From NCBI RefSeq assembly GCF_022230885.1, contig NZ_JAKGCT010000001.1:124001-188000 (forward strand): 64,000 nt of DNA, in the 5' to 3' direction. A program made the translations under genes and the position numbers. This DNA is from Paenalcaligenes niemegkensis. Its GTDB lineage: Bacteria; Pseudomonadota; Gammaproteobacteria; Burkholderiales; Burkholderiaceae_B. Of this stretch, positions 38,886-49,428 are shown piece after piece; within the stretch, counting starts at the first letter, position 1; every line of letters starts with the position of its first letter. The notes beneath the pieces were generated by a model that was not told where the DNA came from, made no database searches, and worked only from the letters and a program-made list of their open reading frames with translations.

Positions 38886-40402
38886 TTAAGACAAACGATG
38901 AGCACGATCATGGGCAATCACGGCCCTGCGGGCGGGACTATAGGCTATCTGTCCGGTCATGCGGAAAAGTGCTGTACAAACCTCGTAGTGCCAGGACAAG
39001 TCACCGCGAGTCACACGCTCAATCGGCCCGTCAGGATATCCAAGCCCCAGACAACAAGTCTTGTCCATGTCCTCAGACAACGCCAACCCTTCATCGAGAA
39101 AGCGCAAAGCATCGTTGTACTTGGGCCGCACCAATCGATCAATGATCCGACCGGGTCGATCCGCACACACAACCGTATCGAAGCCCGCCGCTTCAAAAAC
39201 AGCACGGGCAGCCTCTAAGGCCTGCATATCAGTATTCGGTTGACGCACAATTTCAATCAATCTGGAAGGCGCATCCGACCCGTTTCGATAACGGGCAAAA
39301 CCCAGCGCATTAGAGCCTTCTCGACCTGAACTCTCACCCGTATGAAAACCTAGGCACTCCGTACCCAGCTCAATCAGCACAGCGACTTTTGAGGAATCCG
39401 GCACATAAGCGCCCCCCAGGCAAAGCGTAACATCTGCAGCACTCTCAGCCGCCCGTCCTAAAAAGCATCCCCCTCGGGAAACGAACGGCTCTCGCCTGTT
39501 TTGACCATATGGAATTCAGGCCCATGCGTCACCGGCTCACGTACTGGGGTGTTCCCCAGCAACCCTCGACCTGATTTTTTTCCCAAAATTCCTGCAGCAA
39601 CCATCCGACGCACGATGGGAGGTACCGCCGCGCGCGAATCTTGCGTAATAGGATAAAAGGCCTCTCCCAGACGCAATTGAGTGTCTAGGCCGATCAAATC
39701 CAGCAACGTACAAGGGCCCATTTTGTAGCCCAGCCCCGAGCAGATCGCCGTATCAATATCCTCTGGACTAGCTACTCCCTCGTCGATCAGACGAAGCACA
39801 TCATTGTTAAACGGCACCAGCAGTGCATTAAGAATGAAACCCGGCTTGTCTTGCGTCAGTACGGGCAATTGCCCTGCTGCCTCTGTCCAGGCCCATGCCG
39901 TATTAAAGGTCTGCTCCGAGGTCATCAGCCCTGGAGACATTTCCACCAACTTCATCACCTGGGCTGGCAAACAGAAATGCATCCCCACTACACGATCGGG
40001 ACGTTCACATCCACCTGCGATCTGAGAAATAGATAAGGTTGATGTATTCGATGCGAAAATTGTTTCTGATTTGCACAGCTCGTGTAATGCTCCGAGTAAC
40101 TGCTGTTTGGCAGTGAGGTCCTCGAAAATAGCCTCGATGACCAGATCACAATCCTTTAAAGCCTCTAACTGTGTTTCGTCGTGCATACGTGCCGCTGCCG
40201 CTGCCGCTTCATCAGCGGACATACGTCCACGTTGCACTGCCTTATCAAAAAACGTCTGCGTTGCCTTTCGGGCGACTAGCAACCCTTCTACAGAGCGATC
40301 AAAACAGATCGTTTCAAAACCTGCACGTGCAGCCACTATGGCGATGCCTGCCCCCATCGTTCCAGCCGCACCACAAACTGCTACCTTTTTAATTGTCGTC
40401 AT
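38886..40402 (-). CDS. 3-hydroxyacyl-CoA dehydrogenase, two-domain, second copy (frameshifted in this sequence)
   Basis: The N-terminal part (40402-39458) has VCGAAGTMGAGIAIVAARAG, GMHFCLPAQVMKLVEMSPG and the helical domain GYKMGPCTLLDLIG. The C-terminal part (from 39404 down) is a second helical domain (PGRIIDRLVRPKYNDALRFL...GLGYPDGPIERV). Adding one base to the C run at 39469-39473 joins them in one frame (EGGCFLGRAAESAADVTLCL) into about 505 residues, the same architecture as the gene at 36339-37871. Where the paralogue has FFNPAP this copy has FCLPAQ, which may alter substrate range. The start overlaps the upstream stop by 4 bases. Confidence 0.85.
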
Positions 40403-41564
40403 TTGTTCAGAAAGCTCCGTCCTATGAGTTGTCGATGGATCTGGTTAGTACCCTCCCAGATCTGCGTGATCTTGGCGTCGCGCATCAGACGCTCCGCCCG
40501 ATAATCCTGGCAATAACCATAACCACCATGGAATTGCACACATTCGGTCGCCATGGCCATCGCCAGATCAGAAGCTCGCAATTTAGCGATGGAGGCCTCT
40601 AAGCCCATATCATCAATACCATCGTCAACTAAGCGGGCGACGTAGTCTTGCCAACATTCAGCCATCAATAACTCACTGGCCAAATTCGCCAACGTAAACT
40701 GATTGCCTTGGAAGTCGAGTACACGCTTACCCCCTGCACACGTTCGTTACCATAGGCCACCATATCTTTGAACGCTGCCCGGGCAATACCCAGCGCATGT
40801 GCCGCAACAGAAGGTCTCGATTTATTTAAGGAGGCCAGCAGTATCTTTAAGCCATCACCCGGCTCACCCAACAAGTTCGCCCTAGGTACACGGCAACCAT
40901 CAAAAGCCAATCCGCAAGTCGAGGATCCGTTGTGCCCCATCTTGCGTTCCTTGGACACCACTTCGAATCCGGGAGTCCCTTTTTCCAGAATCAAAACGGA
41001 GATCGAACGTCGGGGATCTTCAATCGTCGACCATTTTCCAAACAGTAAATAAAGATCCGCCACATCTCCATTGGAAATGAAAATTTTGGAGCCCTGCACG
41101 ATAATGTCATCGCCCTCAGGCGTAAAGCGGGTCTTCATGTCTGTAGCATCCGAACCCGCGGTTGTTTCAGTAATCGCCAATGCACCCAGACCACCCTCGG
41201 CAATCCGAGGCAAAAGACGGGCGCGTTGCTCGTCATTGCCGTACTGAATTAGAGGCTTCATTCCATGGAAATTTGTAGCGTATATGATGCCCGTCGATGC
41301 GCAAGCTTCAGAGATAATAGAAACCACCTCCAGATACAGTGCATATGACATTCCCAAACCACCAAACTGCTCGGGCACGAACAACATGTTCAACCCCAGC
41401 TCATTAATCGTCCGGACGTTTTCCCAAGGAAAATCACTGGTGCGATCGGTATGTTCAGCATTGGGCGCAATAACCTCGTCGGCAACACGTTGCACCTGCT
41501 CGAGAACTTGACGCTCTTCGGTATCCCAGCGACGTGTGCGGGCAAATTGTTCCAGTAATTTCAT
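40399..41564 (-). CDS. Acyl-CoA dehydrogenase (frameshifted in this sequence)
   Basis: This FAD-dependent dehydrogenase introduces the alpha-beta double bond and passes electrons to ETF. It has LGALAITETTAGSDA (flavin/substrate loop), KMGHNGSSTCGLAFDGCRVP, and the catalytic-glutamate motif QIWEGTNQI near the C-terminus. The frame breaks after ERVQG. Adding one base to the C run at 40730-40734 reads QGGKRVLDFQGNQFTLANLA and gives about 388 residues. I chose the ATG at 41564 (MKLLEQFARTRRW), which overlaps the SDR stop by one base. In an alicyclic pathway it would make cyclohex-1-ene-1-carboxyl-CoA (inference). Confidence 0.88.
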
Positions 41565-42267
41565 TAGTGATTGATTCCTTGTGCACCATCGATATAAATG
41601 GTTTGGCCTGTCAGGTAGGGAATGGCCTCGGTCAGAAGGGCAGTTACCAGGCGCGCTACATCCTCGGGCTTGCCCGCCTGCCCTACAGGGATCCTTGCTT
41701 TCAGCCAAGCTTGAACCTTCTCACGAGCCAGATAGTCTCGATTCAGGTCTGTTTCGATATAACCAGGTGCGACATTGATAACACCAATGCCGTAGCGCGC
41801 CCACTCGACTGCCATGACGCGAGTCATAGCGGCGACCGCCGCCTTGGAGGCGCAATAGGCGAGATTATCGGGTGCGCCGATTCTGTCGAAAAATGATCCA
41901 ATGTTGACGATAGTCCCGCCATTCTCGCGCAAAAAGGGAATGTCTCGCGTGCAGTCACCATGACCGCCGTCGCATTCAAGGCCATAGTTCGGTTGAAGTC
42001 CTCAACAGACAGGCTCTCAGCAGCCCCGTTGATATGGACGCCCGCATTATTGACCAGTCCTGCAATCGGTCCCTGCTCCGCAATGCGTGCAATCGTCGCA
42101 CGCACTGCCGCTTCGTCAGTCATATCACACGCCATGTGCTGTCCAACAGGGCCTACACCAGAACGCGACAGACAAACCACATCACGTCCTCGATTGACCA
42201 ACTCACGGGCAATCGCCTGACCAATACCTTTGGACCCGCCCGTCACAATAAAAAATCCTTCACTCAT
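41564..42267 (-). CDS. Short-chain dehydrogenase/reductase (frameshifted in this sequence)
   Basis: Classical SDR: cofactor motif VTGGSKGIGQAIA, NNAG at residues near 87, and catalytic Ser/Tyr/Lys in NIGSFFDRIGAPDNLAYCASK. Adding one base to the A run at 41931-41935 reads ETFPFLRENGGTIVNIG and gives 234 residues. I chose the ATG at 42267 (MSEGFFIVTGG), which overlaps the hydratase stop. In the alicyclic scheme this position is filled by BadH, which oxidises 2-hydroxycyclohexanecarboxyl-CoA to the 2-keto compound; the assignment here is by context only. Confidence 0.85.
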
Positions 42268-43033
42268 CCTGAAACTCCGATTTGCGTTTTTCTTCAAATG
42301 CCTGCATCCCTTCCTCGGCATCCTTTGTTCGATAAGCTAAGGTCGACAGTTCGGCCTCAAGTTGTAAGCCTTGCTCGATCGGTAAATCCATACCTCGTTG
42401 GACTGCGCGACGTGCAAACTCCAAAACCGGAAGACTGTAACCAGTGAACCCACGTGCAAAAGTCTTGCCCGCCTCTAATAGATTTTCATGTTCAATCACT
42501 CGATGCACTAATCCTATCTGCTGTGCTTCGTCAGCCTTTACCGATCGGCCAGTCATGATCATCTCGAGAGCTCGTGCTTCACCGATAAGACGCGGCAAAC
42601 GCTGTGTACCGCCATAACCGGGAATCAAACCAAGCTTGACCTCTGGCAGCCCAAAAACCGCATTCGTCGTACACAAACGGAACGTTGCTGCCAAAGCGAA
42701 CTCCAATCCGCCACCAAAGGCGTAGCCATTTACCAGCGCAAGCGAAGCAACAGGAAGACGATCGAGCTTGGCAAACACTGCCTGCCCCAACTCGGCCCCA
42801 CGACGTTGCTGCACAAGACTGCGATTACGCAATTCTTTGATATCGGCTCCGGCACAAAAAGCCTTGTTACCCGCACCCGTAATAAACAAGGCCCGTACCC
42901 CCTGCATTGCCGCCACTTCATCTAAAGCCTGACCAATTTCATCTAAAACGAAAAACGAAAGTGCGTTCAGAGCATCTTGACGATCTAGTGTCAAGCAAGC
43001 AAATTCTTCAATTTTTTCCAACTTAACCGTCAT
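42260..43033 (-). CDS. Enoyl-CoA hydratase
   Basis: This 257-residue crotonase has the oxyanion hole AFCAGADIKEL (about 60-70) and both catalytic glutamate regions, NGYAFGGGLEFALA and FGLPEVKLGLIPGYGGTQRL. It is therefore a canonical hydratase, expected to add water across a 2-enoyl-CoA. In the alicyclic scheme it would match BadK, acting on cyclohexenecarboxyl-CoA (inference). It starts 3 bases after the ligase stop and overlaps the SDR start by 8 bases, so expression is coupled. Confidence 0.9.
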   Translation of the reverse strand: MTVKLEKIEEFACLTLDRQDALNALSFFVLDEIGQALDEVAAMQGVRALFITGAGNKAFCAGADIKELRNRSLVQQRRGAELGQAVFAKLDRLPVASLALVNGYAFGGGLEFALAATFRLCTTNAVFGLPEVKLGLIPGYGGTQRLPRLIGEARALEMIMTGRSVKADEAQQIGLVHRVIEHENLLEAGKTFARGFTGYSLPVLEFARRAVQRGMDLPIEQGLQLEAELSTLAYRTKDAEEGMQAFEEKRKSEFQDE

Positions 43034-43036
43034 GAC

Positions 43037-44663
43037 TCAAACCTCCTTGGCAACATATCGCACAGCCTGCGGTTGAATTTCTCCGCTCTTTGCCTGCTCG
43101 GTAAGGGCACTCTTAAGAATTTTTCCACTAGCAGTCAAAGGTAGACTGTCGAGCGCAATAAACCATTCTGGCATGTCAAACTTCGAAAGCCCTTCCGCTG
43201 CCAGATGCGACAGCAATTCTTCCGGCTTAGCTTTCCCTGTAATGGCTAGACAGACTTTTTCACCAAGACGATCGTCTGCAACCGGAAAGGCCGCTGCCCT
43301 CTCAATACCTGGATGGGTCAATGCCAGCGCCTCAATCCTGGACGGATAAATATTGTGGCCACCGCGAATGATCAGATCTTTAACTCTTCCCGCAATGCGC
43401 AGATTTCCTTGTGCATCTACGGACCCAAGATCGCCCGACATCATGTAACCATGACGATTGAACGTCTTGTCACTTGCTTCCTGATTACCGAAATAACCAA
43501 GCATAAGTGCTGCCCCACGCCCTCCGATTTCACCGGTCTGACCTGTAGGCAGCTCACGCTCTCGGTCTTCTAGATCCCATATCTTGATCTCATAAGCCGC
43601 CCCCCTCGCCCGCAAGTCGAGACCCAAACATCCTTTGGATCATCCGGATGAGTGTATTGATGGGAAGAATTCTCAGTCATTCCATAAATATTTTGAGGAG
43701 TAATTCCTTGATCAACGAATGCTCTGGCGACAACTTCCGGTATAGGAGCGCCCGCCATGTAAAACACTCGAACGGCACCCATTTGCGTTAGATTTCGGAT
43801 TTTTTGTTCAGCCAAAATATCCATCGCATGTGTCGGCACCCCAAGCACATAGGTAGCACCGGTTTCGATGATCCAATCCAGACGCGTCTGGCCAGGTTCT
43901 GGATCATCGACAACCAATGCTGCTCCGCAAGACAGCCATTGCGCCAAAGCCACCCAGGCGATGTGATGTGACAAGGGGCTAAGCGTAAGAATGACATCGT
44001 TAGCCGAGAGCGACCAGTCACGCGCCAGATCACGCCCATTAGCCAGCAGCGTATTGGAAGAATGCATCACGCATTTGGGCTTACCCGTAGTACCAGACGT
44101 GAATGCCAGATAGGCTACGGAGTCTGGATTTTCATGAATGCATTCATATACTCCGGTAATGTGCAGAGGGAAGTTTTTGGGCTTATATACTTTCTTCAGA
44201 AAAGGCAGTTGCGCCAGCATAGAATCAAAATCCTGCTGAGTCCTGTCTGCCCCCAACCTTCCTCGGTAACCAACGCGCTGGACTTGAGTTCGGTCAGCAA
44301 GTCAATTATCTCGGCGCAGGTATAACTTCGATGCAATGAAGGGTTGCAAGCCGCACCAATGCGCGAGCAAGCTAAAAATGCAATGATGACTTCGACTCGG
44401 TTCGACATCCAGATGGATACTCGGTCACCCGCACCTATTCCACGCGAAAGCAGATCATCGGCGAGTGCATCTACCCGCGCCATTAAGCTGCTCCAGTCAA
44501 GAAAAGTCCGACTATCACGCAAAGCACCGGCCGACGGCCTCTGTTCTGCATACTTACGCATCAGCGTATAGAAAGTATCCGTCGTCCAAAGCCCCTGCTC
44601 ATAAAATTGCCTACTAGTGGTTGGATCATGCAAAGTCAAAAATGGGCGCATCATAAACCCCAT
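43037..44663 (-). CDS. AMP-forming acyl-CoA ligase (two frameshifts in this sequence)
   Basis: Member of the acyl/aryl-CoA synthetase family: ATP-binding LAFTSGTTGKPKCVMHS, NIYGMTENSS, hinge SGDLGSVDAQGNLRIAGRVKDL and the catalytic lysine in TASGKILKSAL. Three open frames join if one base is added to each of the C runs at 44250-44254 (GWGADRTQQDFDSML) and 43600-43605 (GRGGAAYEIKIWDL), giving about 542 residues. It activates a carboxylic acid to its CoA thioester. By context this is the entry reaction of the pathway, like AliA in cyclohexanecarboxylate degradation. The precise acid is unknown. Confidence 0.87.
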
Positions 44664-44697
44664 AAAAAGGTAAAAACGTGAATATTCAGCCTAGTAA

Positions 44698-45942
44698 TCA
44701 TCGTGATGAAGCCCCTGCCTTTGATCTATGCAAAGCCGACAATATATCCTCTGTGTGTTGGCCCAGAGTTGGTGGCGCTGAGCGCGGAGTCGATGATTCA
44801 CCATCGATACGAATACCCAGCCCCACCTGTGGCAACAACTGCTCTCCATCCTTAAGCGTAAAGAACAGACCACGCTGCTGGAAGGCCTGATCATGTGCGG
44901 CCTCATCAACGCGATTCAAAGGGCCGGCAGGTATACGCGCTTCTGCGAAGACGTCCAGCCATTGCCCACGCTTACGATCCAGCAGGATTCGCTGTATGTC
45001 CGCAACAATTTCACCCCGTCGAAGCCGACGATCTGCATTGCTCCGGAACTCAGGACGCTCGGCATAGTCAGGCTCGCCCACAGCATGCCAAAACCGTTTC
45101 CAGATTGCGTCCGAGCCCAAGCCTAGATTCAGTGGCTCATCGGCTGTGTTAAAGCTCTGATAAATGGCAATCACGCTATCGGTGCCCCCTGAGCGTGTAG
45201 GAACCTCGCCAGAGCCCAGATAGCTAGATATTCTGCATGTCAAAAAACGTGCCATACTTTCAGCCAAACTGACATCAATCTTTGCTCCTTTACCGCTACG
45301 CTGGTGATTCAACAAGGCCACCACCGTGGCCATAGCCGCATCTTGACCTGCCAACATATCAGCAGCAGGCGCACCGATCTTCTGAGGGGCGCTGTCCGCT
45401 GCCCCCGTCAAATCCATAACCCCAGAATACCCTTCTGCAATCAGGTCATAACAGGTCAGTTCGGCACGTTCACCATCCAGTCCAAAACCGGTAATTGCCA
45501 CAAAGATCAGGTCTTCTTTTATGGTTTTTAAGGTTTCATAATCGATACCAAGCTTGCGTTGTATATCGAGAGGCTGATTACAAAACAGCACATCAACCTG
45601 CAATAAAAGTTCGCGAAACTGCGAACGCCCCTCATCCCCTGTCATATCTATAACGACACTCTTTTTATTACGATTAACCGCCGTAAACCATAAAGAATGA
45701 CCATTCAAAAAGGGAGGGCCCCAGCGGCGAGCGTCATCCCCATTAGGTCGCTCTACCTTGATCACGTCAGCACCAAAATCCGACAGCAGCATGGTGCCAT
45801 AGGGCCCGGCAACTGAAGTCGTCAAATCCAAAATGGTATATCCAGCCAGCAATTGGAACCCATCACCCACATCCCGCACCGGCAGCCTCAGCCAGGGTGC
45901 TTCGGCCTGATCCGAAATTTTTACGACACTAGCGTCTTTCAT
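44698..45942 (-). CDS. CaiB/BaiF-type (class III) CoA transferase, first copy
   Basis: This 414-residue protein has the family signatures LDLTTSVAGPYGTMLLSDFGADVIKVE and RWGPPFLNGHSLWF, and the aspartate nucleophile probably in APAADMLAGQDA. It moves CoA between carboxylic acids. I chose the ATG at 45942 (MKDASVVKIS) because AGGAGG lies 5-10 bases upstream and a perfect -24/-12 element lies 35-50 bases upstream. The longer frame to 46020 would begin before the promoter. It is the first gene of the large minus-strand operon down to at least 36339. Confidence 0.88.
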   Translation of the reverse strand: MKDASVVKISDQAEAPWLRLPVRDVGDGFQLLAGYTILDLTTSVAGPYGTMLLSDFGADVIKVERPNGDDARRWGPPFLNGHSLWFTAVNRNKKSVVIDMTGDEGRSQFRELLLQVDVLFCNQPLDIQRKLGIDYETLKTIKEDLIFVAITGFGLDGERAELTCYDLIAEGYSGVMDLTGAADSAPQKIGAPAADMLAGQDAAMATVVALLNHQRSGKGAKIDVSLAESMARFLTCRISSYLGSGEVPTRSGGTDSVIAIYQSFNTADEPLNLGLGSDAIWKRFWHAVGEPDYAERPEFRSNADRRLRRGEIVADIQRILLDRKRGQWLDVFAEARIPAGPLNRVDEAAHDQAFQQRGLFFTLKDGEQLLPQVGLGIRIDGESSTPRSAPPTLGQHTEDILSALHRSKAGASSR

Positions 45943-45976
45943 CTCGCCTCCTATGACTCTCATAGTCGGTATACAC

Positions 45977-45991
45977 GCAAGACTCGTGCCA
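45977..45991 (-). promoter_or_regulatory. Sigma-54 (-24/-12) promoter of the main catabolic operon
   Basis: The minus strand reads TGGCACGAGTCTTGC, a perfect match to the RpoN consensus TGGCACG-N4-TTGC. Transcription would start near 45965, giving a leader of about 23 bases before the CoA-transferase ATG at 45942. It lies just beyond the 3' end of the sigma-54 activator gene. Confidence 0.9.
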
Positions 45992-46021
45992 GAAGGCATC
46001 AAAGCTGATGCCGGTCCCATT

Positions 46022-47676
46022 CTATCCGTTGATTTTCTTGTAAAGATACGTTCTGGATATGCCGAGGTATTCTGCTACTTTTTTCTTATTACCATTAAAT
46101 CGCAGCATAGCCTCGTTCATGATTTCACGCTCATAGCGGTCAAGCGCATCACGCAACCCCCTCCCTCGCCGATTTCACCACCTGCTAAAGACGCCCCCCT
46201 GAACACCTTCAATATCATCTTTATTGCCAGCAGATTTAAAGTCGGTCACCCTAAGACGATCGTCCTCGCAAAAGACAAAGGCCCTTTCGATTACATGCCT
46301 CAATTCGCGCACATTACCGGGCCAAGTACGTTCCATCAGATGGTCCAGAACCGCCACATCGACTTCCGGAATCTTGCGGCTGTATTGCGTTGCAAACTGC
46401 GATAAAAAGTGATTCAGCAACAAGGGGATATCTTCTAGGCGATCAGCTAAAGCAGGCATCTGAATCACGACGGTACTAATCCGATAAAAAAGATCTAGTC
46501 GGAACTTTCCTTGCTCTACGAACTCTTCAAGATTGCGATTGGTGGCAGAACAAAGGCGAAAATCAATATGCTTAGGGTTACCTCCTCCAACCCTCTCGAC
46601 AATCCGATCTTGCAAGACGCGGAGTAATTTCGCCTGGACCTCAAGCGGCATATCACCGATCTCATCCAGAAACAATGTACCTTTTTCGGCTTGCTCAAAC
46701 TTACCCGCACGACCTTTCTGATCGGCCCCCGTAAATGAACCCGCCTCGTAACCAAATAGCTCACTCTCGACCAACTGGGCCGGCAACGCCGCAGCATTCA
46801 CGGTCACCAAGCGCTCTTGACTACGAGCACTAAGCATATGCAAGGCCTGGGCAACCAGCTCTTTACCGGTTCCACTTTCGCCCTGAATCAGCACGGGGAT
46901 ATCGAGTGGTGCAATTTTTCTGATCTGATCACGCAAATACATAATGGCAGGACTGCACCCTACAATGACATCTAGGTAGGACTCATTCTGACGGTTTTTA
47001 CGTGCTTCACTTCTGTAGCTTTCAATTTCTTGCTCTAGCGCATTAATACGACGCGACAACGCCTCTACCTGCTGCGGGCCTTTGAACATCACCCGCCCAA
47101 TGGCCCCCACCACCTTCCCGTCGTGTCGGATAGGGTGTCGCGAAACCACGCGCTCTCCACCCCGCATACGCTGAATCTGACCAATCTCGGCCACACCTGT
47201 GCGAATAACGTAATTCAAACGTGTGTTCTCGATCACATCCGTTACTTTCTGTCCGACCCCTCACCCTCTTTAAGACCAAAATACTTCTCATGGATAGGTG
47301 AAACAAAAACCAGACGTTCTTTGGCATCAATCATCACCATGGCATCGAAAGGATCGAGCAGTAGGTGTTCAATGATGTCAAAGGCGAAATCGACTCCCAT
47401 CAGAAATTTCAGAACAGTTTCACTATAGCCTCCAAAAAAAACAACAAGCGTGCCTTCCTCTAAAGCTGTCACGATCGCTATATAGTGCGCGTCCGTAAAC
47501 GTAACCACCTGCAGACGCCGTTCCAGCGCCTCGTGCAGCCAGCCTTGATCCATCAGCAACGCACGCACTCGTGATTGCGAGGCGGCACCGATATGGGCCT
47601 GTATCTTTCCCGACGGATCCAGCAGAGCAACACCCAAGACTCCACTGCCAACCAAATCCACCTTATTTTCTGTCAT
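46022..47676 (-). CDS. Sigma-54-dependent transcriptional activator (frameshift and internal stop in this sequence)
   Basis: Enhancer-binding protein: a PAS-like sensory region (about 100-210; FDAMVMIDAKERLVFVSP), a coiled coil, the AAA+ domain with GESGTGKE, GSFTGA (the GAFTGA loop that touches sigma-54) and GTLFLDEIGD, then a C-terminal Fis-type helix-turn-helix (FNGNKKKVAEYLGISRTYLY). Adding one base to the C run at 47257-47260 reads GEGVGQKVTDVIENTR. A TGA at 46175-46177 separates the helix-turn-helix (46022-46174), which is in the same frame. Undercounted C runs at 46152-46163 and 46194-46199 could explain it. I chose the start at 47676, which has GGTGGAG upstream. It is the likely activator of all four sigma-54 promoters here. 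Confidence 0.87.
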
Positions 47677-47978
47677 ATCTCCACCCAAAACCCAGCTTGA
47701 TCATCTTCAGCGTCTTGCTGGCAGTCAAAGGTTAACTAGCGACGGATCGCCATAATTAATGATTTTTAATTAAAAACCTGCTCCGAAGGATAATGTCTTC
47801 GCTGTGGTCACTTTGTCAAACAAATGATAAATAAATAGCAAACACACGCTTTTTTTGTACACGAATCAAACATATTTATAATTTGGCATGATTCTTGCGT
47901 GTAAAACTAAAATACTGCCGTTAGACAGATCCTATAGAACGTTGTGGATAGGATAAGAAGTAGCCAGAGGAGGCTCCG
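47677..47978. other. Divergent control region between the activator and rpoN
   Basis: This 302-base region is strikingly A+T-rich between 47750 and 47885. It contains the rpoN sigma-54 promoter (47883-47898) and a palindrome, TTTGTCAAACAAA (47812-47824), about 60 bases upstream of the -24 element. The palindrome could be an activator binding site, but I did not find a clear second copy at the other promoters. No gene is seen. Confidence 0.55.
47883..47898 (+). promoter_or_regulatory. Sigma-54 promoter upstream of rpoN
   Basis: TTGGCATGATTCTTGC matches the -24/-12 consensus at every position except one pyrimidine change in the -24 block. Transcription would start near 47910, giving a leader of about 70 bases. 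RpoN would thus drive its own gene and the second CoA transferase gene. Confidence 0.85.
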
Positions 47979-49388
47979 ATGGATATAAAGGTTAACCTTG
48001 GAACTCAGCAGCAGACCAGCCAATCTCTGCTTATTAGTCACCAAGCCATACAGGCGGTCGAAATCCTGGAGTATGGACAAGAAGAGCTTGAAGCATTCTT
48101 ACGTGAACAGCTGGACAGCAACCCCTTGCTGCGCTTATCTGCTTCCGTGAATGAGGCGCCAGCCCCTGTCGAGCTCTATCCTCGCAACTATGCCAGTACA
48201 GGATTTCGTTCTATAGACGACGAGCTGCCGCCATGGGTTGAATCCATCAGAGTTGAAACCAGCCTGCGCAATCACCTGATTCAGCAAGTTGCCGTACTCA
48301 GGGGTTCACCCGACCAACAAAGCCTTGCGCTGTATCTGATCGACTCCCTAGAACCCGACGGCTATCTGCGCTCCCCTTTGGAAGACTTGGCTGAACTGCT
48401 GAATATTCCTTCGAACATGCTCGAAGAAGCCCTGCACACCGTGCAGACACTGGAACCCGTCGGGGTTGGCGCACGCACTCTGCGCGAATGCCTGTGGCTT
48501 CAGCTACGGAGCCAAGACCGCCTTTGTCCAACCACAGAAATATTACTTGCAAATCTGGACTTGATCGAACAGGGCGAAATCAATCGGCTCGCCAAACGCT
48601 GCAAGGTGTCTGTCGATAAGCTTGGGGATCTTCTGGAATCATTGCGAAGACTGAACCCCAAGCCCGGATACCAATTCAGCGTCGATTTCGTACAACCAGC
48701 ATTGCCTGACATTATTGTATCCGCAAGCGTCGAAGGCCGCATTCGTGTAGAAGCCAATCATGCACTGCTGCCACGCCTGATGGTGGATCGCGAATATTTC
48801 ACCGAACTTTCAACCCAAATGCACAAACGCGAAGACAAAGACTTTTTGCAGACCTGCTTGCGCCAAGCTAACACTCTGGTCCACCATCTAGATCAAAGAA
48901 TGCAAACAACACTCAAAATTGCGACGGAAATCATTAAAAATCAGGCAGATTTCCTCTATCACGGAGACAGCCATCTTCGGCCATTGCTCCAAAAAGACAT
49001 TGCGCGGGTTCTAGGTTTGCACGAGTCTACAGTCAGTCGCACCATCGCTAATAGATACATGCTATGCCCTCAAGGCCAAGTGCCATTCAAGCATTTTTTC
49101 TCTGACTCCTTGCAAGCGCAAGACGTGGCAGCGTCAGCCATCCGGCATCGAATCAAAAATCTGGTTGCAAGCGAAACACATGATTCAATTCTGTCGGACG
49201 AAGCCATCGTCGACACCTTGCAAGAGGAAGGCATACAAATCGCCCGTCGTACAGTAGCGAAGTACCGCAATCAGTTAAGCATTCCGTCATCAGCACAACG
49301 TCGCAGGCGGATGCGCCTGCCTTGGCATATAAGCCAAACAGCAAAACCATCCCTCGCAGACAGTGTCGCCGCCGCTCCTATCAACTGA
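47979..49388 (+). CDS. rpoN: RNA polymerase sigma-54 factor
   Basis: This 469-residue RpoN has a glutamine-rich region I (LGTQQQTSQSLLISHQAIQ) that contacts activators, a core-binding domain (about 90-260), a helix-turn-helix (DIARVLGLHESTVSRTIANR) and the RpoN box ARRTVAKYR near residues 422-430 that reads the -24 element. It is not in the usual lptB-rpoN-hpf-ptsN context but inside a catabolic cluster, divergent from its activator and itself behind a sigma-54 promoter. That suggests a dedicated paralogue. It is intact. Whether a housekeeping rpoN exists elsewhere cannot be seen. Confidence 0.95.
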   Translation: MDIKVNLGTQQQTSQSLLISHQAIQAVEILEYGQEELEAFLREQLDSNPLLRLSASVNEAPAPVELYPRNYASTGFRSIDDELPPWVESIRVETSLRNHLIQQVAVLRGSPDQQSLALYLIDSLEPDGYLRSPLEDLAELLNIPSNMLEEALHTVQTLEPVGVGARTLRECLWLQLRSQDRLCPTTEILLANLDLIEQGEINRLAKRCKVSVDKLGDLLESLRRLNPKPGYQFSVDFVQPALPDIIVSASVEGRIRVEANHALLPRLMVDREYFTELSTQMHKREDKDFLQTCLRQANTLVHHLDQRMQTTLKIATEIIKNQADFLYHGDSHLRPLLQKDIARVLGLHESTVSRTIANRYMLCPQGQVPFKHFFSDSLQAQDVAASAIRHRIKNLVASETHDSILSDEAIVDTLQEEGIQIARRTVAKYRNQLSIPSSAQRRRRMRLPWHISQTAKPSLADSVAAAPIN

Positions 49389-49428
49389 CATGGGCACGAA
49401 CACCGTAACCTCCACACAGGAAGAACCA

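Noticed and set aside
45953..46405. 150-codon plus-strand frame over the activator's 3' end
   Set aside because: It is antisense to the AAA+/helix-turn-helix coding region and covers the promoter on the other strand; no family match.
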